From Mesorhizobium sp. LSHC420B00 (lineage in GTDB: Bacteria > Pseudomonadota > Alphaproteobacteria > Rhizobiales > Rhizobiaceae), in NCBI RefSeq assembly GCF_000503055.1, contig NZ_AYVY01000001.1, positions 60,088 through 104,931 on the forward strand: a stretch of DNA of 44,844 nucleotides, in the 5' to 3' direction. Below, piece after piece: positions 27,827 through 36,796 of the stretch (position 1 is the stretch's first letter; every line of letters starts with the position of its first letter). The position numbers and the translations under genes are program-made. The notes under the pieces are model-generated. The model was not told the origin of the DNA. It was given only the letters and a program-made list of their open reading frames with translations, and did no database searches.

Positions 27827-29215
27827 TCAGGCCTTCACCACCGTCTCTCGGGTTAGCCCGAGGCGGCCAAAAACATTGCGTGTGTCGACGATCAGAAGAG
27901 CGTGATCCGCGATCGCCTGATAGTCAATCGCGTCGTGGTCGGTTGCAACGACGACAGCATCGAAATCCTTCAAGGCCGCCTCGGTCAATTCGACCGAGCG
28001 ACGCCCCTTGATCGCCATATGCTCCCGTGTGGTCGGGATCTCCGTAACATGCGGATCGTGGAATTCCGCCTTGCCGCCCCATTCCTCGATGAGTTCAATG
28101 AGCCGCAATGAGGGGCTTTCGCGGATGTCGGGCACATTCTTCTTATAGGCGAGCCCGATGATGAGAATGCGCGAGCGGCTGAGCGCCTTGCCGCAGCGCC
28201 GGTCCAGCGCCTTCGCCAGTTCATCGACCACATGACGCGGCATAGCCGTGTTGATCTCTGCCGCCAGCTCGATGAAGCGGGTCGGCAGTTCATATTCGCG
28301 CGCCTTCCACGTCAGGTAGAAGGGATCGATCGGAACGCAGTGGCCGCCAAGTCCGGGGCCGGGATAGAAAGGCATGTAGCCGAAGGGCTTGCTCTTTGCC
28401 GCCTCGATCACCTCCCAGATGTCTATGCCCATCGCACCGAGCACGACCTTCAACTCGTTGACCAGGGCTATGTTGACCGAGCGGAAGATGTTTTCCGTCA
28501 GCTTGACCGCCTCGGCGGTCGCCGTGGTGGAAACCGGAACAACGGTCTTGACCACGCCCTGGTAGAAAGCCTGAACGAGTGTCGCCGCTTCAATGCCGTC
28601 GCCTGCCACGATCTTGGGGATCGTCGCGACTTCAAAGCTTCGGTTGCCGGGATCCTCGCGTTCGGGCGAGAAGCCGAGGAAGAAATCTATCTTCGACCGC
28701 AAGCCGGTTTCTTCCAGTATGGGCTTGATCACGTCGTCGGTGGTGCCGGGATAGGTGGTCGATTCCAGCACGATCAGCTGGCCGAGACGCAGATGCTTCG
28801 CGATGGTGCCTGCCGTGTTCCTGACAAAGGAGAGGTCCGGCTCACGGTTTTTCGTCAGCGGTGTCGGAACGCAGATGATGATGACATCGCAGACGGCCAG
28901 TTCAGCAAAATCCGCAGTGGCGCGGAACCGTCCGCTCGCCACCTGGCCGGCAAGGGCTGTCGAGGTCACCGCCTCGATATAGGATTGGCCGTTGTTCAGG
29001 CTCTCGACCTTCTGGGCTTCGACGTCGAAGCCGGAAACCGGGAAGCCGGCGCGTGCGATCGCAACCGCCAGCGGCAGCCCGACATACCCCAGTCCGATCA
29101 CGCCGACTTGCGCGGCGCGCGTCGAAATCCGGTTCAGAAGACGGTCATATGTCGATCGTGAGGCGTCCAAAAATCTGCTTTCCCTTAATTCGGACAGACC
29201 GTCCGCTTCCATGGC
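27827..29215 (-). CDS. UDP-N-acetylglucosamine/UDP-sugar 6-dehydrogenase (WbpA-like)
   Basis: 462 residues from ATG 29215; ATG 29248 and TTG 29272 are possible longer starts. The NAD-binding Rossmann motif is VGVIGLGYVGLPLAVAIARAG (near residues 37-57), the middle domain contains FSPEREDPG, and the catalytic Cys is in GPGLGGHCVPIDPFYLTW. That last block is typical of the WbpA/TviB/CapL group, which oxidises UDP-GlcNAc (or UDP-HexNAc) to the uronic acid with 2 NAD+. It would supply an acidic amino-sugar for a glycan, matching the glycosyltransferases that follow. It is immediately downstream of the DUF3095 gene (about 60 bp). Confidence 0.9.
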   Translation of the reverse strand, partial: AMEADGLSELRESRFLDASRSTYDRLLNRISTRAAQVGVIGLGYVGLPLAVAIARAGFPVSGFDVEAQKVESLNNGQSYIEAVTSTALAGQVASGRFRATADFAELAVCDVIIICVPTPLTKNREPDLSFVRNTAGTIAKHLRLGQLIVLESTTYPGTTDDVIKPILEETGLRSKIDFFLGFSPEREDPGNRSFEVATIPKIVAGDGIEAATLVQAFYQGVVKTVVPVSTTATAEAVKLTENIFRSVNIALVNELKVVLGAMGIDIWEVIEAAKSKPFGYMPFYPGPGLGGHCVPIDPFYLTWKAREYELPTRFIELAAEINTAMPRHVVDELAKALDRRCGKALSRSRILIIGLAYKKNVPDIRESPSLRLIELIEEWGGKAEFHDPHVTEIPTTREHMAIKGRRSVELTEAALKDFDAVVVATDHDAIDYQAIADHALLIVDTRNVFGRLGLTRETVVKA

Positions 29216-29276
29216 GAGGCTCACTTGGTCCCAAGAACCCCGAGGCATATTGCGGAAAATCGATGTCCGCAAGCTG

Positions 29277-30443
29277 TCAGACCGGCACCTTCGCCTTCAG
29301 GCTTGCTGCAGCCATCGCATAGCCGCCGGCGGCGCCATCGATGAAATGAACGTGATCGCGCTGCAGCGGCGAGGCGACGAGGCATGTCATCAAGGCCGAT
29401 TTCTGGCGGTGCAGGCCATAGTTGCAGATGCCCGCCTCTTCCGCCTGTTTCAGCCGGTTCTCGATCCGTTGCAACACATCCGCGTCAACGTCGATGGTCA
29501 TCTTCAAGCCGTCGTCGAACTTCCGGAAATCCGAATTGCTGGCCACGTCGCGTTTGTAGCTCTTCGGATCGAATTTGCCGATCGTCCAGCCATATCTATC
29601 GGTAACAGCCGTAAGCGTCATCAGGAACACTATCCACAGCTTCGACAGCCATCGCCGTCCTGCCGGCGCCGTGGCGCGCGCCTCGATATCGAGGCCGGCG
29701 GGCAGCAAACTGTAGTCCGGTCCGTTCACCGGCACCGGGTGGCCATCGCGTTCCTGCCTGCCGGCAAGGGCGATGATGTCGGAAACCAGAAACTGAAAAT
29801 CGCGCACGTCGCGCGACGCCCCCGGTATGGCTATGATCGAGACGATTTCGCCATGCCGGGCTTCGATCGGGTTCCAGCGGCACGAGAGGCCGGTCAGATC
29901 CGGCCGCGCGCCGGCCGGCGCAGGATCGATGCGGTAGCGCCCCGCTTTCATCTCGGCTTCCGCCCAACTGCCGCCACCGCCGGCGAACATGGCATAGAAG
30001 ACCGCTTCGGAGGCCTGGAACCTCGCCACGCGAACGTCGAGGCCTTGCGCTCTGATATCCTTTATCGGCACGATTGCGGCACGCAAGGTCAGGTCGAGTT
30101 CGTCCGCCACCCATCTCTGGACAGCCGCCAGCGCGTTGCGGGTGATCTCCAGCGCCGAGCCGGGAAATGCCACGAGCGCGCCGTCGCCGCCGAAGACAAA
30201 GGGAAGATCTTGCCGACCCAGCGCATTGAGCAGCGCCGAAATGACGCTGGCACCGGCCATATTGACGGTTTTATAGCGCCCAGCCCCGATCGCCTTGGTC
30301 GAGCCGACGATGTCGGCGGTGGCCAGCGCCCAGCCATCGGGGAGAGGCCGATAGTTATCGATATCGGCAACGCTTTCGAACTTTGCGAAGACCGGCAGGG
30401 AAGCGACAAACGGATCGGACGCGGCAGCTGTTTCCATGAGCAT
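29277..30443 (-). CDS. DUF3095 protein (class III cyclase-like)
   Basis: 388 residues from ATG 30443; ATG 30437 and GTG 30455 are also possible. The sequence follows the DUF3095 family, whose N-terminal half resembles a class III cyclase: WALATADIVGSTKAI carries one metal-type Asp and LPFVFGGDGALVAFP another. The Asn/Arg motif of true cyclases is not evident. The C-terminal part (SYKRDVASNSDFRKFDDGLK) is the family-specific region. Its enzymatic activity is, to my knowledge, not established. It sits between a UDP-sugar dehydrogenase and a divergent glycosyltransferase, linking the cyclase and glycan sets. Start choice is uncertain. Confidence 0.85.
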   Translation of the reverse strand: MLMETAAASDPFVASLPVFAKFESVADIDNYRPLPDGWALATADIVGSTKAIGAGRYKTVNMAGASVISALLNALGRQDLPFVFGGDGALVAFPGSALEITRNALAAVQRWVADELDLTLRAAIVPIKDIRAQGLDVRVARFQASEAVFYAMFAGGGGSWAEAEMKAGRYRIDPAPAGARPDLTGLSCRWNPIEARHGEIVSIIAIPGASRDVRDFQFLVSDIIALAGRQERDGHPVPVNGPDYSLLPAGLDIEARATAPAGRRWLSKLWIVFLMTLTAVTDRYGWTIGKFDPKSYKRDVASNSDFRKFDDGLKMTIDVDADVLQRIENRLKQAEEAGICNYGLHRQKSALMTCLVASPLQRDHVHFIDGAAGGYAMAAASLKAKVPV

Positions 30444-30529
30444 CAGATAGCACATTCCACTGCTTGAAGGTGAAGTCGATCATGCTTCGAAATTGACTTG
30501 CGCAGGCTTTCCGATGATAGGGTCCGGCG

Positions 30530-31618
30530 ATGCGAATTGCCTTCTACGCGCCGCTGAAGTCGCCCAATCATCCCGTTGCCTCCGGCGACCGCCAGATGGC
30601 ACGGATGCTGGTCAAGGCGCTGGAGCATGGAGGGCATAGCGTCGAACTAGCATCCGAATTACGCTTCTATCTACGCGAACCGGATTCGAAAAGTTTCGAC
30701 GCGCTCAAGATCGAGGCCCGGGAGGAAGCCGCGCGGCTGGCAAGGCTTTGGGATCGTGACGGCAAGCCCGATCTGTGGTTCACCTATCATCCCTATTACA
30801 AGGCGCCCGACCTGATCGGGCCGGAGCTGGCGTTGGCCTTTGGTGTCCCCTATGTGACAGCGGAAGCCTCCTATTCGAGGCGGCGCAACACCGGCTTGTG
30901 GGCCGATATACAAGCGTTGGTGGCGCGAGCCGTCGAACAGGCAGCGCTGAACATCTGCTTCACGCAAAGGGATCGTCAGGGACTGGCAGATGCGATTCCC
31001 GACGCCGCTTTCGGCATGCTTTCGCCCTTCATCGACACATCGGTATTCCGGGAAACGCCGGCACGGAGTTGTCCGACGCGCCTCGTTACCGTCGCCATGA
31101 TGCGCCCGGGCGACAAAGTCGAAAGCTATCGCATGCTGGCGCAAGCGCTCGGTCCGATCGGCCACCTGCCCTGGACCATGTTGGTCGTCGGGGATGGGCC
31201 TGCCCGTGACGAGGTCAAAGCGCAATTCGCCGGCTTGCCCGCCGCCCGTATCGAATGGCTTGGCGCGATTGAGCCAGCCGCCGTGCCGGATGTCCTCTAC
31301 AGTGGGGGAATTTACGTCTGGCCGGGTTGCGGCGAGGCCTATGGCATTGCCTATCTTGAAGCACAGGCCGCCGGCCTTCCGGTGGTGGCTCAGGACATCG
31401 CCGGCGTGCCGGAGGTCGTGCGGGATGGCCAGACCGGGTTTCTCACCCCGCCGGGCGATGTTGCGGCGTTCGCTTCTGCCATTGAAAGGCTTCTGGCCCG
31501 TAACGACGAAAGAACCATCATGGCCGCGGAAGCCAGACGTTTCATCCTCGAAGAACGTTCCCTCGGTGCTGCAGTGGCGCGGCTGGCCGAACTCCTTGCG
31601 AAGATCCCGGTTTCATGA
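30530..31618 (+). CDS. glycosyltransferase family 4 (GT-B)
   Basis: 362 residues from ATG 30530, with AGGG upstream at good spacing. It is a GT-B enzyme with the GT4 C-terminal nucleotide-sugar site: VVGDGPARDEVKAQF, then YVWPGCGEAYGIAYLEAQAA, where the EAYG...E pattern matches the GT4 E-x7-E motif, and GVPEVVRDGQTGFLTPPGD. The N-terminal half (PNHPVASGDRQMARMLVKAL) fits the acceptor domain. No membrane segment is present, so it acts at the cytoplasmic face. Its stop overlaps the deacetylase start as ATGA, indicating the two are co-translated and act on one glycan. The linkage and donor are unknown. Confidence 0.9.
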   Translation: MRIAFYAPLKSPNHPVASGDRQMARMLVKALEHGGHSVELASELRFYLREPDSKSFDALKIEAREEAARLARLWDRDGKPDLWFTYHPYYKAPDLIGPELALAFGVPYVTAEASYSRRRNTGLWADIQALVARAVEQAALNICFTQRDRQGLADAIPDAAFGMLSPFIDTSVFRETPARSCPTRLVTVAMMRPGDKVESYRMLAQALGPIGHLPWTMLVVGDGPARDEVKAQFAGLPAARIEWLGAIEPAAVPDVLYSGGIYVWPGCGEAYGIAYLEAQAAGLPVVAQDIAGVPEVVRDGQTGFLTPPGDVAAFASAIERLLARNDERTIMAAEARRFILEERSLGAAVARLAELLAKIPVS

Positions 31619-32391
31619 CACCCGATCAGATCTGGCAGCCCTTGGTGGAAGAACTGGCGTGCCGGCAACGGGCAGACCGCAAGGCAGAGTTCTGGCTGCG
31701 CGACGATGACGCCGTGGGTCCGACGCCTGCGCTTGATCGGCTGCTCGATCTCACCGGTGAATTCGCGGTTCCGGTGACTCTGGCCGTCATTCCGGCCCTG
31801 ACTGATGAGAAGCTTGCCGTCCGGCTTGACGAGGCGCCGCATGCCACGGTCGCCATCCATGGCTGGGCGCACCGAAATCATGCGCCCGAGGACCAGAAAA
31901 AGCAGGAGCTCGGCGCGCATCGGCCACGCGAGGCGGTGCTCAATGATCTGGCTCGCGGGCTGTCGCACGTAACCGGCCTGCACGGCGCACGTACCGTTCC
32001 GATGCTGGTGCCACCCTGGAACAGGATTGACGCCGGCTTGGTATCCGACCTTGGATCGATAGGATTTGCGGCATTGTCGGTCTATGGGCCGCCGAGGCGC
32101 GCTTCACTGGCGGTCATCAACAGCAATGTCGACATCATGGATTGGCATGGCACGCGCGGCTGCCGCGATCACGGCCTATTGGTTCAAGCTATCATCGCGC
32201 AATTGCAGCATGCATTCGATGGCGGCGAACCGGTCGGTCTGCTCACCCACCATCTCGTACATGATGAATCGGCCTGGCTTTTCCTCGAACGGCTGTTCAC
32301 CGTCACCGCACGGACTGAAGCCTGCGCATGGCTTCCGATCAGGACATTGATCGAGCGCAGCGCCGGTAGAGCAATTCCAGGAAAAGTGTGA
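31615..32391 (+). CDS. polysaccharide deacetylase-like protein
   Basis: 258 residues, ATGA overlap with the GT4 gene. It belongs to the polysaccharide-deacetylase fold (NodB/CE4-like): WLRDDDAVGPTPALDRLL has the Asp-rich first motif, VAIHGWAHRNH carries the His metal ligands, and VPMLVPPWNRID is the third motif. It lacks a signal peptide, so it probably works on a cytoplasmic or membrane-linked intermediate. The last residues, RAIPGKV, are encoded by the beginning of a palindromic intergenic repeat (32367-32470), so the native C-terminus was probably altered by that insertion. The deacetylated sugar is not identifiable. Confidence 0.85.
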   Translation: MTPDQIWQPLVEELACRQRADRKAEFWLRDDDAVGPTPALDRLLDLTGEFAVPVTLAVIPALTDEKLAVRLDEAPHATVAIHGWAHRNHAPEDQKKQELGAHRPREAVLNDLARGLSHVTGLHGARTVPMLVPPWNRIDAGLVSDLGSIGFAALSVYGPPRRASLAVINSNVDIMDWHGTRGCRDHGLLVQAIIAQLQHAFDGGEPVGLLTHHLVHDESAWLFLERLFTVTARTEACAWLPIRTLIERSAGRAIPGKV

Positions 32392-32470
32392 ACGGTTTTC
32401 CGTCCGGAATTGCGTCAAAACAAAGAGATAGAGCGCTTCGCCGTTTCTGTGAAACGGTGAAGCGCTCTAG
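32367..32470. repeat. rhizobial intergenic palindromic repeat (two hairpins)
   Basis: Hairpin 1 pairs GCAATTCC (32371) with GGAATTGC (32406) and GGAAAA with TTTTCC. Hairpin 2 pairs AGAGCGCTTCGCCGTTTC (32430-32447) with 32451-32468, with one G/T-type mismatch. I recognise this as a common dispersed intergenic element in rhizobial genomes, from memory. It begins inside the deacetylase gene, contributes its stop and lies between convergent genes, where it may act as a terminator. Confidence 0.75.
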
Positions 32471-32481
32471 AGGAAAATAGC

Positions 32482-33336
32482 TCAGCGCTTTTTGCGCAAT
32501 GAGACTGGAAGTTTGAGCGTCTGGCCATCCCGCGCGGCAAAAGCGCCGGTAAACCTGTCCTTGGCCAGTTTCTCGATCTTGTCCAGTTCCTTGTCGGTGC
32601 GTGTCGGATCGTGGTGAAACAGCGCAAGCCCCCGCGCACCGGCCGCCTCACAGAGCTTGACGCCCTGTTGCCATGTCGAGTGCCCGTAACCGCGGCGGCG
32701 TTCCATTTCCTCCTCGGTGTAGGTGCAATCGTAAATGACGAGGTCGGCATCTTCGATCAGGCCGAGCACCGTCCGATCGAGTTTGTCCGGCTCGTGCTCA
32801 GTGTCTGTGATCACCGCCACGACGCGGCCGCCCCATTCGACCCGGTAGCCTATGCAGCCGCCCGGATGGATAAGACTGCCGGTTCGGACCACCACCCCTT
32901 CGCGCGGGCGAAGCACGTCTCCGGATACGAAATCGCGATAGTCGAGGCTTGCCTTGCTGATCTCCAGTTTCACCGGAAACCACGGCGGCCGCATGAACTC
33001 ATCGACCATCTGCCGGGTCGTCATGTGTCCTGCAAGATGCCCGGACCAAAGCGTAACCTTGGCGCCCCGGTCATAGATCGGCGCAAAAGACGGCAGCCCG
33101 ATGATGTGATCGTAATGGCAATGGGTGAAAAGCAGGTCGAAATCGGTCACGCCCAACGCCTGAAGCGCCGCGCCGGCAGGCCGTAGGCCAGAGCCTGCGT
33201 CGAACAGAAGCGTATGCTTACCGCATCGCATCTCGACGCAGATTGAGTTGCCGCCATAGCGAGAGAATTCTGGCCCTGATACCGAAATGCTGCCGCGGAC
33301 ACCCCAAAACCTGACCAGGAAAACGTTGTCGTCCAT
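32482..33336 (-). CDS. metallo-beta-lactamase-fold hydrolase
   Basis: 284 residues from ATG 33336, preceded by AAGGGG. The metal-binding motif THCHYDHIIGLP (HxHxDH, near residues 71-77) is intact, as are the later ligands in ITDTEHEPD and YDCTYTEEE, and YGHSTW follows. The N-terminal FWGVRGSISVSGPEFSRYGG is typical of a phosphodiesterase/RNase Z-like subgroup. No signal peptide is seen. Because it sits among cyclases and a cNMP-binding protein, it could degrade a cyclic nucleotide or related phosphodiester. That role is inference; the fold and metal site are seen directly. Confidence 0.87.
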   Translation of the reverse strand: MDDNVFLVRFWGVRGSISVSGPEFSRYGGNSICVEMRCGKHTLLFDAGSGLRPAGAALQALGVTDFDLLFTHCHYDHIIGLPSFAPIYDRGAKVTLWSGHLAGHMTTRQMVDEFMRPPWFPVKLEISKASLDYRDFVSGDVLRPREGVVVRTGSLIHPGGCIGYRVEWGGRVVAVITDTEHEPDKLDRTVLGLIEDADLVIYDCTYTEEEMERRRGYGHSTWQQGVKLCEAAGARGLALFHHDPTRTDKELDKIEKLAKDRFTGAFAARDGQTLKLPVSLRKKR

Positions 33337-33457
33337 GCTACCCCTTCGCCATCATATCCAAACAACTGCTGCTAGGCGAGACAGGCTTTCTCCGGGTGAT
33401 CTTCTCAGCGAGAGGACAGTGCCGTCACGACGGCGAGGATCGAGCGCACGTCCTTCG

Positions 33458-33907
33458 TTATTTGGCGCTTCGTGCGTCGATCAGATCCGCGGTTGTATGG
33501 CTTAGGCGATCGGCAAGAACCCGCAATATCTCGATGGTCATTTCCGGGAACTCCCTCATAAGCCTCAGGAAATGATCCTTGCGGATTCTCAGGACTTCCA
33601 GCGGACTTGCCGCTCTGACGGTGGCAGTGCGGGAGCTGTTGCACAATATGGCGATCTCGCCAACGATCGAATTTGGCTCCAGTTCGGCAACTTTTATCGG
33701 TCCGCTCTCGGAATCGACAAGAATATCCGCCCTGCCTGAAAGGATGACATAGGCGGCGTCTCCCTCGTCGCCCTGCCGGAAAAGGATCTGGCCGGCGCTG
33801 TAGCTCACACGATCGGATGTGAACGCAAGCAGCTTGAGCTTTGTCGGCTCGATGGCAGAGAACAAGGGAACGCGTTGCAGCATTCCAACTTCGTCCTTGA
33901 GCAGCAT
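33458..33907 (-). CDS. stand-alone cyclic nucleotide-binding domain protein
   Basis: 149 residues from ATG 33907 (GGAAGG upstream). It is one cNMP-binding domain: QILFRQGDEGDAAYVILSGR is the beta-roll core and VGEIAILCNSSRTATVRA is the phosphate-binding cassette, with the conserved Glu and Arg that hold the cyclic phosphate. The sequence ends with a helix (IEILRVLADRLSHTTADLI) and has no DNA-binding helix-turn-helix or enzyme domain. It is therefore an effector that probably works by contact with another protein. It lies just downstream of the degenerate ABC exporter gene, in the same direction, separated by a palindromic element. It is a candidate receiver for the cyclases in this window. 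Confidence 0.9.
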   Translation of the reverse strand: MLLKDEVGMLQRVPLFSAIEPTKLKLLAFTSDRVSYSAGQILFRQGDEGDAAYVILSGRADILVDSESGPIKVAELEPNSIVGEIAILCNSSRTATVRAASPLEVLRIRKDHFLRLMREFPEMTIEILRVLADRLSHTTADLIDARSAK

Positions 33908-33942
33908 TGTCGCAAACCTTCCAAAATTCGCGTTTGCCAGAC

Positions 33943-34067
33943 TAGAGCAACGGACGCCCAGATGGAATCAATTCTCTTTTCGAGACGGCGAGACAAACCA
34001 CGCGAAAGGTGGCGAGCCCGATGTCGTGCACCGGCAGAATGATCCCATCTGAATGTCCGTTGCTCTA
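33943..34067. repeat. palindromic element with 23-bp inverted termini
   Basis: TAGAGCAACGGACGCCCAGATGG (33943-33965) faces an inverted copy at 34045-34067, with three mismatches by my count. The element is 125 bp and fills the gap between the ABC gene and the cNMP gene. The TAG at the outer end of its right arm is the ABC gene stop codon. Its size and ends are MITE-like, though no target duplication is obvious. Confidence 0.8.
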
Positions 34068-36779
34068 TGACAACAGTTCCTTGAAGATACCGTTCCCTGC
34101 CAAAAGTGTCTCGTGTGTTCCGTCTTCCGCCAATTGACCTGAGTCGAAGACGATAACGCGATCGAACATCATCGCCATTGCCGGATTCGTCACGACCCAC
34201 ACAATTGCCGGCGAATGGCCGTCGCGCCTGGCTTCCTCGAGCACGTTTCGCAGCACCTTATCCTGCATGCGCTGGTCGAGCGCCGAAAGTGGCCGGTTGA
34301 GAATGAGAAAATCGGGACGCTTGAGCAGGGCCCGGGCAACATCGAGCTTCTGTCGCTGTCCACCGGTCAGCCGCCTGCCGCCGGAGCCGACGTTGAAGTC
34401 CAGGCCGACATCCAGAAGTTCGGCATAAAGCCCCAGTTCGTCAAGAATGTCATAGACGATGGAGCGTATGCGGTCCGGTGCGTCGGGATGGTTGTTGCCC
34501 ACACGCCCGAACAGGACGTTATCCATGACGGTGGCCGCGGCAATGTATTTGGCAGGGTCATACCGTTCGACCGCATTTTGTAGTTCGGGCGGCAGGTTTT
34601 CATAGAACCGGCTGCGTGCAGCGACGATCTTGCTCATCAGCTCGTCGCTCAGCAGGCCGAAGCGATGCCGGGGCTCGATGTAGGCAAAGCTCAAGGTGAC
34701 GATCATGGCGCGATCGTTCTCTGAAACCGCCTCGTGAGGACGGTTCTTGAGCCGTTGTAGCAAGGTTTCGTAGGCGGGTATCTCCTCGGCGCTCATGAAG
34801 GCGAGCTGCTGGAAGAACTGGTGATCGGGCGGCAGGTCGGCAAACAGCTCGATCGCCTGTTTGGCGATCTCCAAGCCCATTTCGTAGAGCGTGCGGTCGA
34901 GGCCGGCTTGCCTCAGCACAGAAGCAAAATAGGGATTGGCCGCCAGGGCCCTGTCGGCCAGTTCGGGGCCGGCGGCAGCGCCGAAGAGCAGGTTTTGGCC
35001 GATCGTTGCTTCCTTGTTGTAGGCGCCCGGTTCGAAAGGAACCACCAGTCCGCTCAGCCCCTCTTGTTCCAGCCGGGTTCGCAGCGCCGCACGCAGTTCA
35101 ACGATCCGCCTGGCAAGCTCCGTGTGACGCGTGAGGTCGGCCGAAGAGCGCAAGCCGAGATCCAGAATGTCGCGCGACAGAACAACCGCGTCGAGCACCC
35201 GGCGCACGGCTTCAAAGAGGTCGTGCGGGCCGGTAGCCCCGGCGGAAGCATAGTTGATCCAGTCGCTGTGGATATCGAGATCCGGATTGCCCGACCGGCG
35301 CGCCTCGTGGATATTCCAGCGGTGCTGGTCTGCCGCGGCACCGTCATAAGGCACCGATGTCAGCGGCGCGTGCTTCAACCCGTAGAGCAGGTTGTCGCGG
35401 AGGCTTGCCTGGAACAGGAAAACATCCGACGAGGCATAGGACATGCGCCGGCCGGTCACTGCCTCGGGAAGTTCAAGCAGGTCGTCGGTGCCCGAAGCGA
35501 CCCTTCCGCTGTCCGGCCAGTTCAGCCGCGCGAAGGCTTCTGCAAGCGCCTCCGCTCCACCTGTTGCGGTACTGACCAGCGCCACCGTCTCACCCGGCTT
35601 GACCTGGAGGGAGATACGGTTGAGGAGCGTTGCACCTCCATCGTCTGCTATAGACAGATTGATCGCCGATAGGGGATTGGTCATCGGATCAGGATCGTCG
35701 ATCGTCAATGCCCCGATTTTCGGCGCGATGAGACCCTCGACGGTGAACTGTTCAACGACCTGTTGATATTTGACCTGGACATCCTGCCGATCCTGATCCC
35801 AGTCGATCAGTTCCTTCATCGGTCCGGGCAGGTCCTTGTAGGCGCCGATCACGGCCACGAGCTGGCCGACGTCCAGCCTCCCCTGGATGACCAGATACCC
35901 GCCGATCATATAGAACAGAAAGGGCGTGAGCTGCGCGAGAAAATTGTTGAGGAACTTCACCATGAATTTCCATTGGTAAAGATCGAAGCGGATCTTGAAG
36001 ATGAGCCCGAGCCGGGCAGCTATGTCGGCGCGCTCGTAGTTTGATGTATCGTGGACGTGAACCGCGCCGATGCCGTCGACGATTTCGCCAACCCGGCCCG
36101 AAAGCGCGCGCGCCGTCAACTGCCGTTGGCGCCCGAGCACGATCAGCCGCCGCCGCATTCGCGGGATGAGTACGATCTGGATCACCACGATCACGACCGC
36201 TATCATTCCGAGCCAGACGTTCTGGATCATGATGAACAGCATGGCCGTCAGCGCCTGGCCGCCGAGCAGTACCGGCTGCAGGAAGGCGTCGCCGATGAAG
36301 CCGCCCAGCGGCTCTACCTCGTCCTTCACCATGGTCGCCACTTCGGCGGATTTCACCCGCTTGAAGTAGACCGGCGGAAAACGCAGCACACGGTCCACCA
36401 GATCGAAGCGGATACGTCGCAGCATGCGTTCGCCGAGGCGGCCCTTGTAGGTGTTGATGTAGAATTTGAACAGGCCGTTGATGACGACTAGCAAGAGGAA
36501 CACAAGGCTCAGGGCAAACAGGGTCTCCTTGCGGTCGAGCTGAAAACCGGAGAAGAACTGGACCTCTCCGATGAACGGCAGGTTATAGTGTAGCCTCATG
36601 AATGGCTGGGTCGCGCCCGGTTGCTCGAAGCCCCTACCTTGGATCGGGCCGTTGACGATCAGCTTCGGTAGGTCGAAGGACATGAAATACGGGACCATCG
36701 AAAGCACGACGATCATCAATATCCAGAGCTGCTGCTTCTTGGTGTGCGTCCAGATATAGCGGGCTAGGCTGGGTTCCAT
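34065..36779 (-). CDS. ABC exporter-like protein with degenerate, expanded nucleotide-binding domain
   Basis: 904 residues from ATG 36779; GTG 36827 would add 16. Residues 1-330 are an exporter-type transmembrane domain, with LWILMIVVLSMVPYFMSF as TM1 and ALSLVFLLLVVINGLFKFYI next. The ATPase region starts as usual (LLNRISLQVKPGETVALV) but Walker A is STATGGAEAL near 401, without the GxxGxGK[S/T] Lys. Walker B is FLILNRPLSALD, so the usual Asp-Glu is Asn-Arg, and the H-loop His is Asn (VVTNPA). The signature LTGGQRQK near 805 is intact. About 400 residues separate Walker A and signature, against roughly 100 normally, with three NLLxG-like blocks. ATP hydrolysis looks unlikely. It may bind nucleotide or act as a scaffold beside the cNMP-binding gene. 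Confidence 0.85.
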   Translation of the reverse strand: MEPSLARYIWTHTKKQQLWILMIVVLSMVPYFMSFDLPKLIVNGPIQGRGFEQPGATQPFMRLHYNLPFIGEVQFFSGFQLDRKETLFALSLVFLLLVVINGLFKFYINTYKGRLGERMLRRIRFDLVDRVLRFPPVYFKRVKSAEVATMVKDEVEPLGGFIGDAFLQPVLLGGQALTAMLFIMIQNVWLGMIAVVIVVIQIVLIPRMRRRLIVLGRQRQLTARALSGRVGEIVDGIGAVHVHDTSNYERADIAARLGLIFKIRFDLYQWKFMVKFLNNFLAQLTPFLFYMIGGYLVIQGRLDVGQLVAVIGAYKDLPGPMKELIDWDQDRQDVQVKYQQVVEQFTVEGLIAPKIGALTIDDPDPMTNPLSAINLSIADDGGATLLNRISLQVKPGETVALVSTATGGAEALAEAFARLNWPDSGRVASGTDDLLELPEAVTGRRMSYASSDVFLFQASLRDNLLYGLKHAPLTSVPYDGAAADQHRWNIHEARRSGNPDLDIHSDWINYASAGATGPHDLFEAVRRVLDAVVLSRDILDLGLRSSADLTRHTELARRIVELRAALRTRLEQEGLSGLVVPFEPGAYNKEATIGQNLLFGAAAGPELADRALAANPYFASVLRQAGLDRTLYEMGLEIAKQAIELFADLPPDHQFFQQLAFMSAEEIPAYETLLQRLKNRPHEAVSENDRAMIVTLSFAYIEPRHRFGLLSDELMSKIVAARSRFYENLPPELQNAVERYDPAKYIAAATVMDNVLFGRVGNNHPDAPDRIRSIVYDILDELGLYAELLDVGLDFNVGSGGRRLTGGQRQKLDVARALLKRPDFLILNRPLSALDQRMQDKVLRNVLEEARRDGHSPAIVWVVTNPAMAMMFDRVIVFDSGQLAEDGTHETLLAGNGIFKELLS

Positions 36780-36796
36780 ATGCGACTGCGGACCCT

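Noticed and set aside
28992..30467. 491-codon open frame on the plus strand
   Set aside because: Antisense to the dehydrogenase and DUF3095 genes; Arg/His/Gln-rich without domain pattern.
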